From: Stakelama portus
Lineage (GTDB): Bacteria > Pseudomonadota > Alphaproteobacteria > Sphingomonadales > Sphingomonadaceae
DNA length: 64,000 bases
Direction: 5' to 3'
NCBI RefSeq assembly: GCF_003171655.1
Contig: NZ_QFZL01000001.1
Coordinates: forward strand, 248,001 to 312,000
Shown: positions 23,017 through 32,950 of the stretch, piece after piece
Numbering within the stretch: position 1 is the stretch's first letter
How the letters are laid out: every line of letters begins with the position of its first letter
Translations under genes and position numbers: made by a program
The notes under the pieces: generated by a model
Database searches by the model: none
Seen by the model: only the letters and a program-made list of their open reading frames with translations
Told to the model about the DNA's origin: nothing

Positions 23017-25827
23017 ATGAAACGCAGATTTTCCCAAATATCGCTCAAATCGGCGCTGCTGGTAGGCAGCGCGCTGATGGTGCCGCAAATCGCTTGGGCG
23101 CAGGACAGCGCGCCGCAGCCCGGCACGTCCGGGCAGGACGTGGTCGAAGGCGCCGAGATCATCGTCACCGGCTATCGCGAATCGCTCAATGCCGCAGTCG
23201 CGGCCAAGCGCGACGCGACGTCGCAGGTCGATGTGATCCTGGCCGAGGATATCGCCAAATTCCCCGATCAGAATCTGGCCGAATCGCTGCAGCGTATCCC
23301 CGGCATTTCGATTCAGCGCGATGCGGGCGAAGGCCGCGCGATTACCGTTCGCGGCCTGGGCGCGCAGTTCACGCGCGTCCGCGTCAACGGCATGGAAACG
23401 ATCGCCACATCGACCGATGGTGCATCGGCCAACCGCGACCGCGCATTCGATTTCAATGTGTTCGCTTCCGAACTGTTCAATTCGATCGTCGTGCACAAGA
23501 CCGCCGAAGCGTCGCTGGATGAAGGTTCGCTGGGCGCGGTTGTCGATCTCAACACCGGCAATCCGCTTGCCTATGATCCCGGCTTCACGTTCGTCGCTTC
23601 GGCGCAGGCGCGGTATAATGATCTGGGCAACGACATTGCGCCGCGGCTTGCCGGGCTGATCGGCTGGACCAATGCGGACCAGACATTCGGCGTTTCGGCA
23701 TCGGTGGCGTGGAGCAAATATACGACGCTGGAGCTGGGCAACAACACGGTCCGCTGGCAACAGGCGTCGTTCGGATCGGTCAACGGCACCCCCTGCTATG
23801 CGGGCGGCGCCTATGTCTCCAGCGCCGATTGCGATGCAGCGGCGCTTGCCTTTCACCCGCGCATTCCGCGCTATGGCGAGGTGAGCCACGATCGCGAACG
23901 CCTTGGCGCGACTGCGTCGATTCAGTGGGCGCCGAGCGATCGGACGCATATTTCGATCGACGGCCTCTATTCGGACTTCAAGGAAGACCGAGACGAACAT
24001 TGGGCCGAAGTGCTGTTCCGGTCGAACGAGAAGTCGATTTCGCTGACCAGCTATACGCTCGATTCGGCGGGCAACATGGTCGCGGGCACGGTCGACAATG
24101 CATGGGTTCGCACCGAGCGCTATCATCGCGAAAGCGAAACCGAATTCTATCAGATTTCGGGCAAGATCGATCAGGAGTTCAGCGATTCCTTCCGCGCCAC
24201 GCTGCGCGGCGGCTTTTCGCGGTCGGACGCCGATATCCCGGTCGAAACCACGCTGATCTTCGATGATCGCGACGCGACCGATTACAGTTTCGATTATTCG
24301 GACATGTACAAGCCGGTGCTTTCGTTCGGCGCAGGGATCGACGATCCCACCGCGTTCCAGCTGGCCGAATTTCGTGACCGTCCTTCGTCGCTGACCAACA
24401 AGTTCCAGACCTTCGGACTGGACCTTGCCTATGACGTGGTCGAAGGCTTCACGTTCAAGGCGGGCGGCATCTATCGCAAATATACGTTCGATACGGTCGG
24501 CTATCGCCGCGACAGCACCTATTGCGCGGCGTTCGCTTGTGCCCCGGGACAATATGGCATGCCGGTGACCGGCAGCATCGCCAATATCTTCAACCTGGGC
24601 GATGCAGGGCAGCCGTCGGGAACGACCACCAGCTGGGTCGAGCCGGATCTGGATGCCGCCGCCGATGCAGTGGGCCTGTATGCGCGCACGCCCGGCCTGC
24701 AACAGGGCGAGCAGCGCTACGTCAGCGAAAAGGTGACGGGCGGCTATGGCCAGGTCGATTTCGAAACCTGGCTGCTGGGCATGCGGATCACCGGCAATGC
24801 GGGCGTGCGCTATGTGCACACCGAGCAGCTGTCGAGCGGTTTCAACAGCGGCAGCTATGTCACGGTCGAGCGCAGCTATGACGATGTGCTGCCCTCGTTC
24901 AACCTCAACCTGCATCTGCGCGACGACCTGATCCTGCGCGGAGCGATTGCCAAGGTGATCACGCGTCCGTCGTTGGGCAGCCTGACGCCGGGCGGCTCGG
25001 TCGACCAGTTCAACTATTCGATCAGCTCGGGCAATCCGTATCTCGATCCCTATCGGGCGACGACGTTCGATGCCGCGCTCGAATGGTATTTCGCACCTGG
25101 CGCGATCGTGTCGGTGGCGCTGTTCGCCAAGCAGATCGAAAGCTTCCCCATCTCCAGCACCTTCACCGGAACCTATGCGTCGAGCGGTCTGCCGACGTCG
25201 CTGCTGACAGTGGGTACCCCGGCCTATAACGCAGTCGTCGATACGACGAGCGGCAGCTATAACCCGAATATTCCGTTCACATTCAAGACGAGCGTCAACG
25301 GACCGGGTGCCGATCTTAAGGGCGTCGAATTCGCCTTCCAGCTGCCCTTCTCGGTCTTCAGCGAATCGCTCGGCGATTTCGGCGTGCTCGGCAACGTCAC
25401 GCTGGTCGACAGCAATGTCGATTATACCATGTCGCTGCCCGGGACGAGCGTGAACCCGTCGGGTTCGATCAGCTCCGGCGGAACGGCGATCTATTCGCGG
25501 CCGCTGCTCGATCTTGCGAAAACCGCTGCGAACGGGACCATCTATTACGACAATGGCCGCCTCTCGATCCGCGCTTCGGTCGCCTATCGCGGCGAATATG
25601 CCGACGGCACCAGCGGCAATTTCAATATCTTCGAAGGCTATGGCGACACGACCAATGTCGATGCCTCGATCCGCTACAAGCTGACCGAGCAGATCGAATT
25701 GTCGATCGACGGGACCAATTTGCTCGACACCTATCGCAAGCGCTGGGTGAACGAGCCGTCGAAGCGCAATTACGAATATAACCATTTCGGGCGCGTGTTC
25801 ATGGCCGGCGTCCGGGTGCAGATATAG
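23017..25827 (+). CDS. TonB-dependent receptor, Xanthomonas/Caulobacter carbohydrate type
   Basis: A 936-residue outer-membrane receptor. It has a signal peptide (ending ...IAWAQ), a TonB-box region (EIIVTGYRESL) and the segment KRDATSQVDVILAEDIAKFP then NLAESLQRIPGISIQRDAGEG, the hallmark of the TonB-Xanth-Caul subfamily that imports oligosaccharides. RGLGAQFTRVRVNGME marks the plug. The C-terminus is FMAGVRVQI. ATG 23017 has GGGGAGG upstream; a longer open frame from 22918 would lack a signal peptide. Beside pectate lyase and under the same operators, it most likely imports oligogalacturonides. Confidence 0.9.
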   Translation: MKRRFSQISLKSALLVGSALMVPQIAWAQDSAPQPGTSGQDVVEGAEIIVTGYRESLNAAVAAKRDATSQVDVILAEDIAKFPDQNLAESLQRIPGISIQRDAGEGRAITVRGLGAQFTRVRVNGMETIATSTDGASANRDRAFDFNVFASELFNSIVVHKTAEASLDEGSLGAVVDLNTGNPLAYDPGFTFVASAQARYNDLGNDIAPRLAGLIGWTNADQTFGVSASVAWSKYTTLELGNNTVRWQQASFGSVNGTPCYAGGAYVSSADCDAAALAFHPRIPRYGEVSHDRERLGATASIQWAPSDRTHISIDGLYSDFKEDRDEHWAEVLFRSNEKSISLTSYTLDSAGNMVAGTVDNAWVRTERYHRESETEFYQISGKIDQEFSDSFRATLRGGFSRSDADIPVETTLIFDDRDATDYSFDYSDMYKPVLSFGAGIDDPTAFQLAEFRDRPSSLTNKFQTFGLDLAYDVVEGFTFKAGGIYRKYTFDTVGYRRDSTYCAAFACAPGQYGMPVTGSIANIFNLGDAGQPSGTTTSWVEPDLDAAADAVGLYARTPGLQQGEQRYVSEKVTGGYGQVDFETWLLGMRITGNAGVRYVHTEQLSSGFNSGSYVTVERSYDDVLPSFNLNLHLRDDLILRGAIAKVITRPSLGSLTPGGSVDQFNYSISSGNPYLDPYRATTFDAALEWYFAPGAIVSVALFAKQIESFPISSTFTGTYASSGLPTSLLTVGTPAYNAVVDTTSGSYNPNIPFTFKTSVNGPGADLKGVEFAFQLPFSVFSESLGDFGVLGNVTLVDSNVDYTMSLPGTSVNPSGSISSGGTAIYSRPLLDLAKTAANGTIYYDNGRLSIRASVAYRGEYADGTSGNFNIFEGYGDTTNVDASIRYKLTEQIELSIDGTNLLDTYRKRWVNEPSKRNYEYNHFGRVFMAGVRVQI

Positions 25828-25861
25828 TCTGGTCGACAGGAAAAATGGGGGAAGCCCGCAC

Positions 25862-26863
25862 GTGAACCGGGATCGCAGATCGTTGCTCGGTGCGGGCTTT
25901 CTTGTCGCCATGACTGGCGGCGGCGGCGTCCTTGCCCAGACGGTGCCGCCGCATGCCGATGGCGGGGATCCGCCGGGGCTTCCCCAACCGACCGAGACGA
26001 TCGACCTGTGGCCGGGCGGCGCGCCGGGAATGCCCGCCAACCCGCCCCGGGAAGTGACGACCGAACGATCGACCGACGAACTCGTCACCGATCGGGCGGT
26101 ACTGGGCATCACCAATCCGCGCATGGCGGTATTCCGTCCCGATCGCCCCAATGGCGCCGCGGTGCTGCTGTTTCCCGGCGGCGGCTATCGCCATGTCGTC
26201 GTGGACAAGGAAGGCTATGAAATGGCGCGCTGGCTGGCCGCGCGCGGTTTCACGGCCTTTGTGCTTTTCTATCGCTTGCCGGGCGATGGATGGGCGGCGG
26301 GCCCCGATGTCGCGCTGTCGGACGCGCAGCGCGCGATCCGCCTGATCCGCCATCGGTGCCGGACCTATGCCATCGATCCCGAGCGCGTTGCGATCATGGG
26401 TTTTTCCGCCGGCGGGCATCTGTGCGCCGATCTGAGCACGCGTTTCGCCACGGCGACCTATCAGCCGGTCGATGACGCCGACACGCTTTCGGCCAAACCG
26501 ATCTGCGCGGCGCCCATCTATCCGGTCGTGTCGATGGACGCCGCCGTTGCGCATGCCGGATCGCGCGCGCTGTTGCTGGGACCCAACCCTGGCCCCGCAC
26601 TCGAAGCCGCGCATTCGCCGGACCGCAACGTGCCGGCGGATGCGCCGCCGCATTTCCTGCTCCATGCCGAGGATGATGATGTCGTGCCGGTTGCCAATAC
26701 GCTGCTGCTCCACGCGGCGCTGAAGGCGAAGGGTATCCGCGTCGAAGCGCATCTGTTCGAACATGGCGGCCACGGCTTTGGCCTGCGCAAGGCGATCGGC
26801 AAGCCGGTCGAGGCATGGACCGATCTGTGGCGCGCCTGGGCACGCAATACCGGACTGGGCTGA
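25862..26863 (+). CDS. Exported alpha/beta hydrolase (acetylesterase-like)
   Basis: A 333-residue esterase/lipase-fold protein starting with GTG behind GGGGAAG. The N-terminus has RDRRSLLGAGFLVAM, a Tat-like leader, then LWPGGAPGMP, typical of carbohydrate acetylesterases near glycan-degradation genes. LLFPGGGYRHVV is the oxyanion loop, MGFSAGGH holds the nucleophile (Ser182), and EDDDVVP and HGGHGF supply the Asp and His. It lies 34 bp after the TonB receptor. Removal of acetyl groups from pectin oligomers is a reasonable guess; the substrate is not proved. Confidence 0.82.
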   Translation: MNRDRRSLLGAGFLVAMTGGGGVLAQTVPPHADGGDPPGLPQPTETIDLWPGGAPGMPANPPREVTTERSTDELVTDRAVLGITNPRMAVFRPDRPNGAAVLLFPGGGYRHVVVDKEGYEMARWLAARGFTAFVLFYRLPGDGWAAGPDVALSDAQRAIRLIRHRCRTYAIDPERVAIMGFSAGGHLCADLSTRFATATYQPVDDADTLSAKPICAAPIYPVVSMDAAVAHAGSRALLLGPNPGPALEAAHSPDRNVPADAPPHFLLHAEDDDVVPVANTLLLHAALKAKGIRVEAHLFEHGGHGFGLRKAIGKPVEAWTDLWRAWARNTGLG

Positions 26864-27099
26864 ACATGATCGCGTGCAGACAGGCAATTTTCGGGGCTAG
26901 GGAGCTTGCCGTTCGCGCTGGTCGTTGCGGCGGAGAGGGAAGGGGCGGGCTCCACCCTCGACGCCGGTTCCGGCCTGCTGATCTGGCAGTCGCGCAGACC
27001 GGGCCTTATGCCGCCGGACATGATGAAGCGATATTCGGCGATTTCCGTTTCGAAACGCTTGCCTGAACTAGCGTGCCCAGTGTCGACAGGACCCGATCG

Positions 27100-28515
27100 A
27101 TGACCCAGCTCATGCTCCATCCCGACCGGCTGTTTCCCGCCGGGGAAAATGTCCGTGCGATTGCGCGCCGCCTCTATGCGCAGGTGAAGGACCTGCCGAT
27201 CGTCAGCCCGCATGGGCATACCGATCCGTCCTGGTTTTCGGAAAACGCTGCGTTCGGCGATCCGGCGCAATTGTTGATCGTGCCCGACCATTATGTGTTC
27301 CGGATGCTCTATAGCCAGGGTGTCCGCCTTGAGGATCTGGGCGTGCCGCGCCGCGATGGCGGGCGGATCGAAACGGACTCGCGCGCGATCTGGCGGCGCT
27401 TTGCCGCGCATTATCCGCTGTTTCGCGGGACGCCGTCGCGCATGTGGCTCGACTGGGTGTTCGCTGAAGTGTTCGGGCTGGACGAAGTGCTGAGCGCCGC
27501 CAATGCGGATCACTATTTCGACACGATCGACGCGGCGCTGCGCACCGATGATTTCCGTCCGCGTGCGTTGTTCGAACGGTTCAATATCGAGCTGCTCGCG
27601 ACCACCGAAGGGCCACTCGACTCGCTCGACCATCACCGCGCGATTGCGGCGAGCGGATGGGGCGGGCGCGTCATCACCACTTATCGCCCCGACCCGGTGG
27701 TGGACCCGGAGTTCGAGGGGTTCGCCGACAAGCTGGCGCAATTCGGCGCGATCACCGGTGAGGATGTGTCTAGCTGGCAGGGCTATCTCGCCGCGCATGA
27801 AAATCGCCGCGCCTATTTTCGCGATATTGGTGGCGCGACCGCGACCGATCACGGCCATCCCAGCGCCGCTACGGCGGACCTGTCGGCGGACGATGCCGCG
27901 GCGCTCTATGCCCGCATCCGCTCGGGCAGCTTCACGCCGCAAGAGGCCGAGCTGTTCCGCGCGCAGATGCTCACCGAAATGGCGGGGATGAGCCTGAAGG
28001 ACGGGATGACGATGCAGATCCATCCCGGCGCATTCCGCAACCATAATGATGCGGTGATGGCGCGGTTCGGGCGCGACAAGGGTGCCGATGTGCCGAGCGG
28101 CACCGAATATGTCCGCGCGCTGCGCCCGCTGCTCAATCGCTATGGCAATGAAGCGGCGCTGACGATCATTCTCTTCACACTCGACGAAGACAGCTATTCG
28201 CGCGAACTCGCGCCGCTGGCGGGTCATTATCCCGCGCTGCGCATCGGGCCTCCCTGGTGGTTCCATGACAGTCCGGAGGGGATGCGCCGCTTCCGCGAGG
28301 CGACCACCGAAACCGCCGGTTTCTACAACACGGTCGGGTTTAACGACGACACTCGCGCTTTCCTGTCGATCCCGGCGCGGCACGATGTCGCGCGGCGGAT
28401 GGATTGCGGCTTTCTGGCGCGGCTGGTCGCCGAACATCGCCTGCCCGAGGATGAGGCGCATGAAGTCGCGCATGCGCTGACCTATGACCTGGTGAAGAAG
28501 GCGTACCGGATTTGA
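27100..28515 (+). CDS. uxaC: Uronate isomerase
   Basis: A 471-residue uronate isomerase that converts D-galacturonate to D-tagaturonate and D-glucuronate to D-fructuronate in the cytosol. The HxH metal motif is at 38-40 (SPHGHTDPSWF). EVFG, HPGAFRNHN and GPPWWFHDSPEGMRRFRE are family signatures, and the length is standard. ATG 27100 has an AGGA site upstream; a GTG at 27073 is less likely. Its last codons overlap the next reductase gene (TTGA), so the two are coupled. The 236 bp before it hold no gene and no operator copy, so it may be read through from the upstream esterase. Confidence 0.93.
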   Translation: MTQLMLHPDRLFPAGENVRAIARRLYAQVKDLPIVSPHGHTDPSWFSENAAFGDPAQLLIVPDHYVFRMLYSQGVRLEDLGVPRRDGGRIETDSRAIWRRFAAHYPLFRGTPSRMWLDWVFAEVFGLDEVLSAANADHYFDTIDAALRTDDFRPRALFERFNIELLATTEGPLDSLDHHRAIAASGWGGRVITTYRPDPVVDPEFEGFADKLAQFGAITGEDVSSWQGYLAAHENRRAYFRDIGGATATDHGHPSAATADLSADDAAALYARIRSGSFTPQEAELFRAQMLTEMAGMSLKDGMTMQIHPGAFRNHNDAVMARFGRDKGADVPSGTEYVRALRPLLNRYGNEAALTIILFTLDEDSYSRELAPLAGHYPALRIGPPWWFHDSPEGMRRFREATTETAGFYNTVGFNDDTRAFLSIPARHDVARRMDCGFLARLVAEHRLPEDEAHEVAHALTYDLVKKAYRI

Positions 28516-29981
28516 GGCTTTCGCAAGCGACGCTGGGCGATTTGCCCGACGCGATATTGCGCCCCGGCTATGACCGTTGCGCCGTGCGCAGCGGTGTCGT
28601 GCACCTGGGCATCGGCGCGTTTCATCGCGCGCATCAGGCGGCGGTGTTCGAAGCCGCGCTCGAATCGGGCGACCCGCGATGGGGCATTACCGGCGTCTCG
28701 CTGCGTTCGGCGGGCGTGCGCGACCAGCTGGCGCCGCAGGACGGGTTCTATACCCTGGTGACGCGCGAAGGCGACAGCGAGCAGGCCTGCATCATCGGCG
28801 CAGTCGGCACGCTCATAGTCGCGCCGGAGGACCCTGCCGCCGTGGTTGCCGCGCTGGCATTGCCCGACACGCATATCGTGACGCTGACCGTGACCGAAAA
28901 AGGCTATCATCTCGATCCCGCCACCGGCGCGTTGCGCACCGGGGATGTCGATGTCGCGGCGGATATGTCATGCCTCTCGGCGCCGCGCACCGCGCCGGGT
29001 TTTCTGGTCGCGGGGCTGGCGCGGCGTCGCGCGGCGGGGCTTGCGCCCTTCACTGCGATCTCCTGCGACAATGTGCCGCACAATGGCGAGCGACTGCGCG
29101 CTGCGGTGCTCGCCATTGCCGAAGCGCATGATCGCGACCTTGCCCGATGGATCGCTACGCAGGGGGCGTTTCCGCAGACGATGGTCGATCGGATCGTGCC
29201 GGCGACGACGCCCGACGATGTCGCGCGGCTGGCGACGCTGCTGGGTGTCGAGGATCGCGGCATGGTGAAGACCGAACCGTTCCTGCAATGGGTGATCGAG
29301 GATCATTTCGCGGGACCGCGCCCCGACTTCACGGCGCTGGGCGTGCAGCTTACGCCGCGTGTCGAACCCTGGGAGACGGCGAAGCTGCGCATGCTCAACG
29401 GAGCGCATTCGGGAATCGCCTATCTGGGCGGGCTGGCAGGGATCGAGACCGTCGATCGCTTTGTTGCGCTTCCCGCCGGCCGCCGGTTCGTTAAAGCCTT
29501 ATGGGATGAAGCCGAAACGACACTTATTGTGCCACCCGGGCTCGACATCGCCGCCTATCGCGAAGAGCTGATGGCGCGTTTCGCCAATGCCGCGCTTGCC
29601 CATCGCACGCGGCAGATCGCGATCGACGGATCGCAGAAATTGCCGCAGCGGCTGCTCGCCACCATCGCCGCACGGCGCGCGGCGGGGCAGGGTTTCGACC
29701 GGCTCGCGCTTGCCGTGGCGGCGTGGATGCGCTGGCAATCGGGCGTGGATGAAAGCGGCGCGGCATTTGTGGTGGACGATCCGCTGGCGCAGCGCACCGC
29801 TGCGGCGCTGGCGGGCGCAAGCGACGCTGCGGCGCGGGTTCGGCGGTTGCTGGCGATCACAGAGATATTCCCGCCTGAAATGGCCGGTGATCCTGTCGTG
29901 GCCAATGCCCTTACGCGTCAGCTTACGGGCCTTGAAAGCCATGGGCGCGGCTGGTGGGATATTGTAGCGGAAACCGCCTGA
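28512..29981 (+). CDS. Hexuronate reductase of the UxuB / mannitol dehydrogenase family
   Basis: A 489-residue NAD(P)-dependent long-chain polyol dehydrogenase. LGIGAFHRAHQAAVFEAAL near the N-terminus, TVTEKGY, SCDNVPHNG, FPQTMVDRIVPATTP, LQWVIEDHF, LRMLNGAHSGIAYLG and DGSQKLPQRLL match fructuronate reductase (UxuB) and mannitol dehydrogenases closely. It begins with TTG overlapping the uxaC stop, with AAGAAGG in front. By family it should make D-mannonate from fructuronate. In this locus, which has UxaA and no UxuA, it may instead reduce tagaturonate to altronate. The symbol is left open for that reason. Confidence 0.85.
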   Translation: MRLSQATLGDLPDAILRPGYDRCAVRSGVVHLGIGAFHRAHQAAVFEAALESGDPRWGITGVSLRSAGVRDQLAPQDGFYTLVTREGDSEQACIIGAVGTLIVAPEDPAAVVAALALPDTHIVTLTVTEKGYHLDPATGALRTGDVDVAADMSCLSAPRTAPGFLVAGLARRRAAGLAPFTAISCDNVPHNGERLRAAVLAIAEAHDRDLARWIATQGAFPQTMVDRIVPATTPDDVARLATLLGVEDRGMVKTEPFLQWVIEDHFAGPRPDFTALGVQLTPRVEPWETAKLRMLNGAHSGIAYLGGLAGIETVDRFVALPAGRRFVKALWDEAETTLIVPPGLDIAAYREELMARFANAALAHRTRQIAIDGSQKLPQRLLATIAARRAAGQGFDRLALAVAAWMRWQSGVDESGAAFVVDDPLAQRTAAALAGASDAAARVRRLLAITEIFPPEMAGDPVVANALTRQLTGLESHGRGWWDIVAETA

Positions 29982-30037
29982 ATGGGGCGTTTCCGGTTGC
30001 GAGCCGTGCGGGAGCCGCTATAGGCTTGCCTCCCCGC

Positions 30038-30124
30038 GCGGGCGTGGCGGAATTGGTAGACGCAGCGGATTCAAAATCCGCCGTTGGCAACAACTTGTCG
30101 GTTCGAGTCCGACCGCCCGTACCA
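30038..30124 (+). tRNA. tRNA-Leu (anticodon CAA)
   Basis: A class II tRNA of 87 bases with a long variable arm. The acceptor GCGGGCG (30038-30044) pairs with CGCCCGT (30114-30120) with one G-T pair, and CCA is encoded at 30122-30124. The anticodon stem GCGGA/TCCGC encloses TTCAAAA with anticodon CAA at 30072-30074. The T-arm reads GTTCGAGTC. It separates the uronate locus from the ring-cleavage operon. Confidence 0.97.
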
Positions 30125-30159
30125 TCTCTCAAATCGCCGGAAATGATACGGGCATAGCC

Positions 30160-31197
30160 TCAGGCTTTTTGCGCCGCGAGCATATCGAGAGCGACATCGG
30201 TGATCATGTCTTCCTGGCCGCCGACCATTTTGCGTTTGCCGAGTTCGACAAGGATGTCGCGGGTGTCGATGCCATAGGTTTCGGAGGCTTTTTCGGCGTG
30301 GCGCAGGAACGACGAGTAGACGCCTGCATAGCCGAGGCTGAGCGTTTCGCGGTCGACGCGGACCGGCCGGTCCTGGAGCGGGCGGACCAGGTCTTCGGCC
30401 GCGTCCATCAGCGCCATGACGTCGCAGCCATGGTTCCAGCCCTTGCGGTCCGCCGCGGCGATGAACACTTCGAGCGGCGCATTGCCTGCACCCGCGCCCA
30501 TGCCGGCAAGGCTGGCGTCGATCCGTACCGCGCCCATTTGCGCCGCGACGATCGAGTTGGCGACGCCGAGCGAGAGATTGTGATGCGCGTGGATGCCGCG
30601 CTGCGTTTCGGGCTTCAGCACCCGGTCATAGGCGGCGAGCCGGTCGCGCACGCCGTCCATGTCGAGCGCGCCGCCTGAGTCAGTGACGTAGACGCATTGC
30701 GCGCCATAGCTTTCCATCAGCAACGCCTGGCTCGCCAGCGTATCGGCGTCGATCATGTGGCTCATCATCAGGAACCCCGACACGTCCATGCCCAGATCGC
30801 GCGCGATGCCGATATGCTGTTTGCTGACATCGGCTTCGGTGCAATGGGTCGCAACGCGCACCGATCGCACGCCGATGTCATAGGCGCGCCGCAGTTCCTC
30901 GGCAGTGCCCACCCCGGGCAGGATCAGCGTGGTGAGCACGGCGTTTTCGAGCACATCTGCAACCGCCTCGAGCCATTCCCAGTCGGTATGCGCCCCGAAC
31001 CCATAGTTGAAGCTCATGCCGTTCAGCCCGTCGCCATGCGCGACCTCGATCGCATCGACTCCGGCCTTGTCGAGCGCGGCCGCAATGGCGCGGACATGAT
31101 CGATCCCGTAATTGTGGCGGATCGCATGCATCCCGTCGCGCAGCGTCACGTCCTGGATATAGAGCTTGTCGCCCGAAGCGACGTCGAACCTGGCCAT
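30160..31197 (-). CDS. 4-hydroxy-2-oxovalerate aldolase (DmpG/HsaF type)
   Basis: A 345-residue class II aldolase of the HMG-CoA-lyase-like family. It splits 4-hydroxy-2-oxo acids to pyruvate and an aldehyde that is channelled to the partner dehydrogenase. [17 protein letters not shown] (about 14-30) carries the Arg-Asp-Gly-His catalytic and metal residues, and [15 protein letters not shown] (~200) carries the metal-binding HxH. The length matches DmpG/BphI. It is the last gene of a minus-strand operon, 11 bp after the acetaldehyde dehydrogenase gene, its usual complex partner. Confidence 0.93.
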   Translation of the reverse strand: MARFDVASGDKLYIQDVTLRDGMHAIRHNYGIDHVRAIAAALDKAGVDAIEVAHGDGLNGMSFNYGFGAHTDWEWLEAVADVLENAVLTTLILPGVGTAEELRRAYDIGVRSVRVATHCTEADVSKQHIGIARDLGMDVSGFLMMSHMIDADTLASQALLMESYGAQCVYVTDSGGALDMDGVRDRLAAYDRVLKPETQRGIHAHHNLSLGVANSIVAAQMGAVRIDASLAGMGAGAGNAPLEVFIAAADRKGWNHGCDVMALMDAAEDLVRPLQDRPVRVDRETLSLGYAGVYSSFLRHAEKASETYGIDTRDILVELGKRKMVGGQEDMITDVALDMLAAQKA

Positions 31198-31208
31198 GTT
31201 CTCGTTCC

Positions 31209-32147
31209 TTACGCTGCTGTCGCTGCCATGCGCCGCTGCGCGAGCAGTTCGCCGGTTGCCTTGGCCGCCGCGGTCATGATGTCGAGATTGCCCGAATAGC
31301 TGGGCAGATAATCGCCCGCGCCTTCGACCTCGAGGAAGATCGATGTCTTCACTCCGGTAAAGTCGCCGCGTCCGGGGATGTGCAGCTTGTTATTGTCGCC
31401 ATAGCGTTCGAACTGCACTGCCTGTTTCAGGCGATAGCCGGGGACATATTCCTGCACCTTCCTGACCATCGCTTCGACCGAGGCACGGATCGCGTCCTCA
31501 TCGGCGCCTTCGGACAAGGTGAACACCGTGTCGCGCATGATCATCGGCGGTTCGGCGGGGTTGAGGATGATGATCGCCTTGCCCTTTGCCGCGCCGCCGA
31601 CCTTTTCGATCGCATTGGCGGTGGTACGGGTGAACTCATCGATATTGGCGCGCGTGCCGGGTCCGGCCGAACGCGACGATACCGACGCCACGATCTCGGC
31701 ATAATGGACCGTCGCGACCTGACTGACCGCCGCGACCATCGGGATGGTCGCCTGTCCGCCACAGGTGACCATGTTGACATTGGGCTGATCGAGATTGGCG
31801 TGCATGTTGACCGGCGGCACCGTGAACGGCCCGATCGCGGCGGGGGTCAGGTCGACCACCTGGATCCCGTCGGCGCGCAGCGCTTCGTCATGCAGCTTGT
31901 GCGCATAGGCACTGGTCGCATCGAACGCGATGCCGATCTCCTTGTAGCAAGGCAACTGCTTGAGCCCCTCTATCCCCTCATGGGTGGTGGCGATGCCATG
32001 TTCGCGCGCCATTGCCAGCCCTTCGGAAGCCGGATCGATGCCGACCACCGCGACCAGTTCCATATTCTGCGGATAGCGGATCATTTTCATCATCAGATCG
32101 GTGCCGATATTGCCCGAGCCGATGATCGCGGCCTTCACCCGTTCCAT
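31209..32147 (-). CDS. Acetaldehyde/propionaldehyde dehydrogenase, CoA-acylating (DmpF/HsaG type)
   Basis: A 312-residue enzyme that oxidises the aldolase product aldehyde to acyl-CoA with NAD. The Rossmann motif GSGNIGTD is at 10-17 and the catalytic Cys129 lies in [25 protein letters not shown] is conserved. ATG 32147 gives the family N-terminus [12 protein letters not shown], with AAGGAAC upstream; a longer frame to 32180 is not needed. It lies between the hydratase and the aldolase genes, as in dmp, bph and hsa operons. Confidence 0.93.
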   Translation of the reverse strand: MERVKAAIIGSGNIGTDLMMKMIRYPQNMELVAVVGIDPASEGLAMAREHGIATTHEGIEGLKQLPCYKEIGIAFDATSAYAHKLHDEALRADGIQVVDLTPAAIGPFTVPPVNMHANLDQPNVNMVTCGGQATIPMVAAVSQVATVHYAEIVASVSSRSAGPGTRANIDEFTRTTANAIEKVGGAAKGKAIIILNPAEPPMIMRDTVFTLSEGADEDAIRASVEAMVRKVQEYVPGYRLKQAVQFERYGDNNKLHIPGRGDFTGVKTSIFLEVEGAGDYLPSYSGNLDIMTAAAKATGELLAQRRMAATAA

Positions 32148-32158
32148 GCCCTGTTCCT

Positions 32159-32950
32159 TCAGATAAATTGCGCGGTGCACGATCCGATCACTGCGCCCTG
32201 TGCATCGGAAAGCACCATGTCGAACCGGTCGCCCGCCACTGCCGGAGCAAGCGGGACCAGCGATCCCGACAGGATCACGTCGCCCGCATCAAGGCTGACG
32301 CCATATTCGCCCAGCGTGTTCGCCAGCCATGCCACCGCCATCGCCGGATCGCCCTGCACCGCATGGCCATAGCCTTCGGACAGCGGCTCGCCGTTCTTGC
32401 GGACCGCGACATGCAGGTTGGGCAGGTCGAGCCCCGCCGGATCGATCCGCTCGGCACCCAGCACGAACACTCCGCACGATGCATTGTCGGCCACCGTGTC
32501 TACGATCCCGATCTTCCAGTCGGCGATGCGGCTGTCGACGATCTCGAAACACGGGGCGACTGCCTGGGTCGCGGCAACGACATCGGCAGGGGTCACCCCC
32601 GGACCCTTCAGCCCGTCGCGAAGGATAAACGCGATCTCCGCTTCGGCACGCGGCTGGATCAGCCGGTGTGCCCCCACATCGATCGCGCCTTCCACCCACA
32701 TCGCATCGGTCAGAAACCCGAAATCGGGCTGATGCACCCCCAGCATCTCCTGAACCGCCGCCGAGGTAACTCCGATCTTCTTCCCCACCACATGCTCGCC
32801 ATCGACAACACGGCGCTCCAAGACACCCAGGCTCACCCCATAGGCGTCATCAATGGTCAGGGAGTCGTCGGTCTCGCTCAGCGGCGGCAGTGTCCGACCT
32901 TCGCGCAGCGCCGCGTACAGGGCCGACGCATGCGAATCAGCCGAGCCCAT
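32159..32950 (-). CDS. 2-keto-4-pentenoate hydratase (DmpE/HsaE type)
   Basis: A 263-residue hydratase that adds water to 2-oxopent-4-enoate-type products of C-C hydrolysis. [27 protein letters not shown] is the conserved substrate loop, and [11 protein letters not shown] holds the metal-binding Glu pair. ATG 32950 lies within the end of the preceding hydrolase gene (14-bp overlap), which supports coupled translation. It is more typical of the aromatic-pathway family than the hydratase at 13552 in the uronate locus. Confidence 0.9.
   Translation of the reverse strand: MGSADSHASALYAALREGRTLPPLSETDDSLTIDDAYGVSLGVLERRVVDGEHVVGKKIGVTSAAVQEMLGVHQPDFGFLTDAMWVEGAIDVGAHRLIQPRAEAEIAFILRDGLKGPGVTPADVVAATQAVAPCFEIVDSRIADWKIGIVDTVADNASCGVFVLGAERIDPAGLDLPNLHVAVRKNGEPLSEGYGHAVQGDPAMAVAWLANTLGEYGVSLDAGDVILSGSLVPLAPAVAGDRFDMVLSDAQGAVIGSCTAQFI

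Noticed and set aside
22984..26151. Minus-strand open frame of over 1000 codons opposite the oligosaccharide TonB receptor
   Set aside because: It is antisense to a well-supported receptor, has arginine-rich, domain-free sequence and no ribosome site. Long antisense frames are expected at this GC content.
30038..30124. tRNA-Leu as an attachment site of a genomic island carrying the ring-cleavage genes
   Set aside because: No integrase, no repeat of the tRNA 3' end and no change of base composition was seen.
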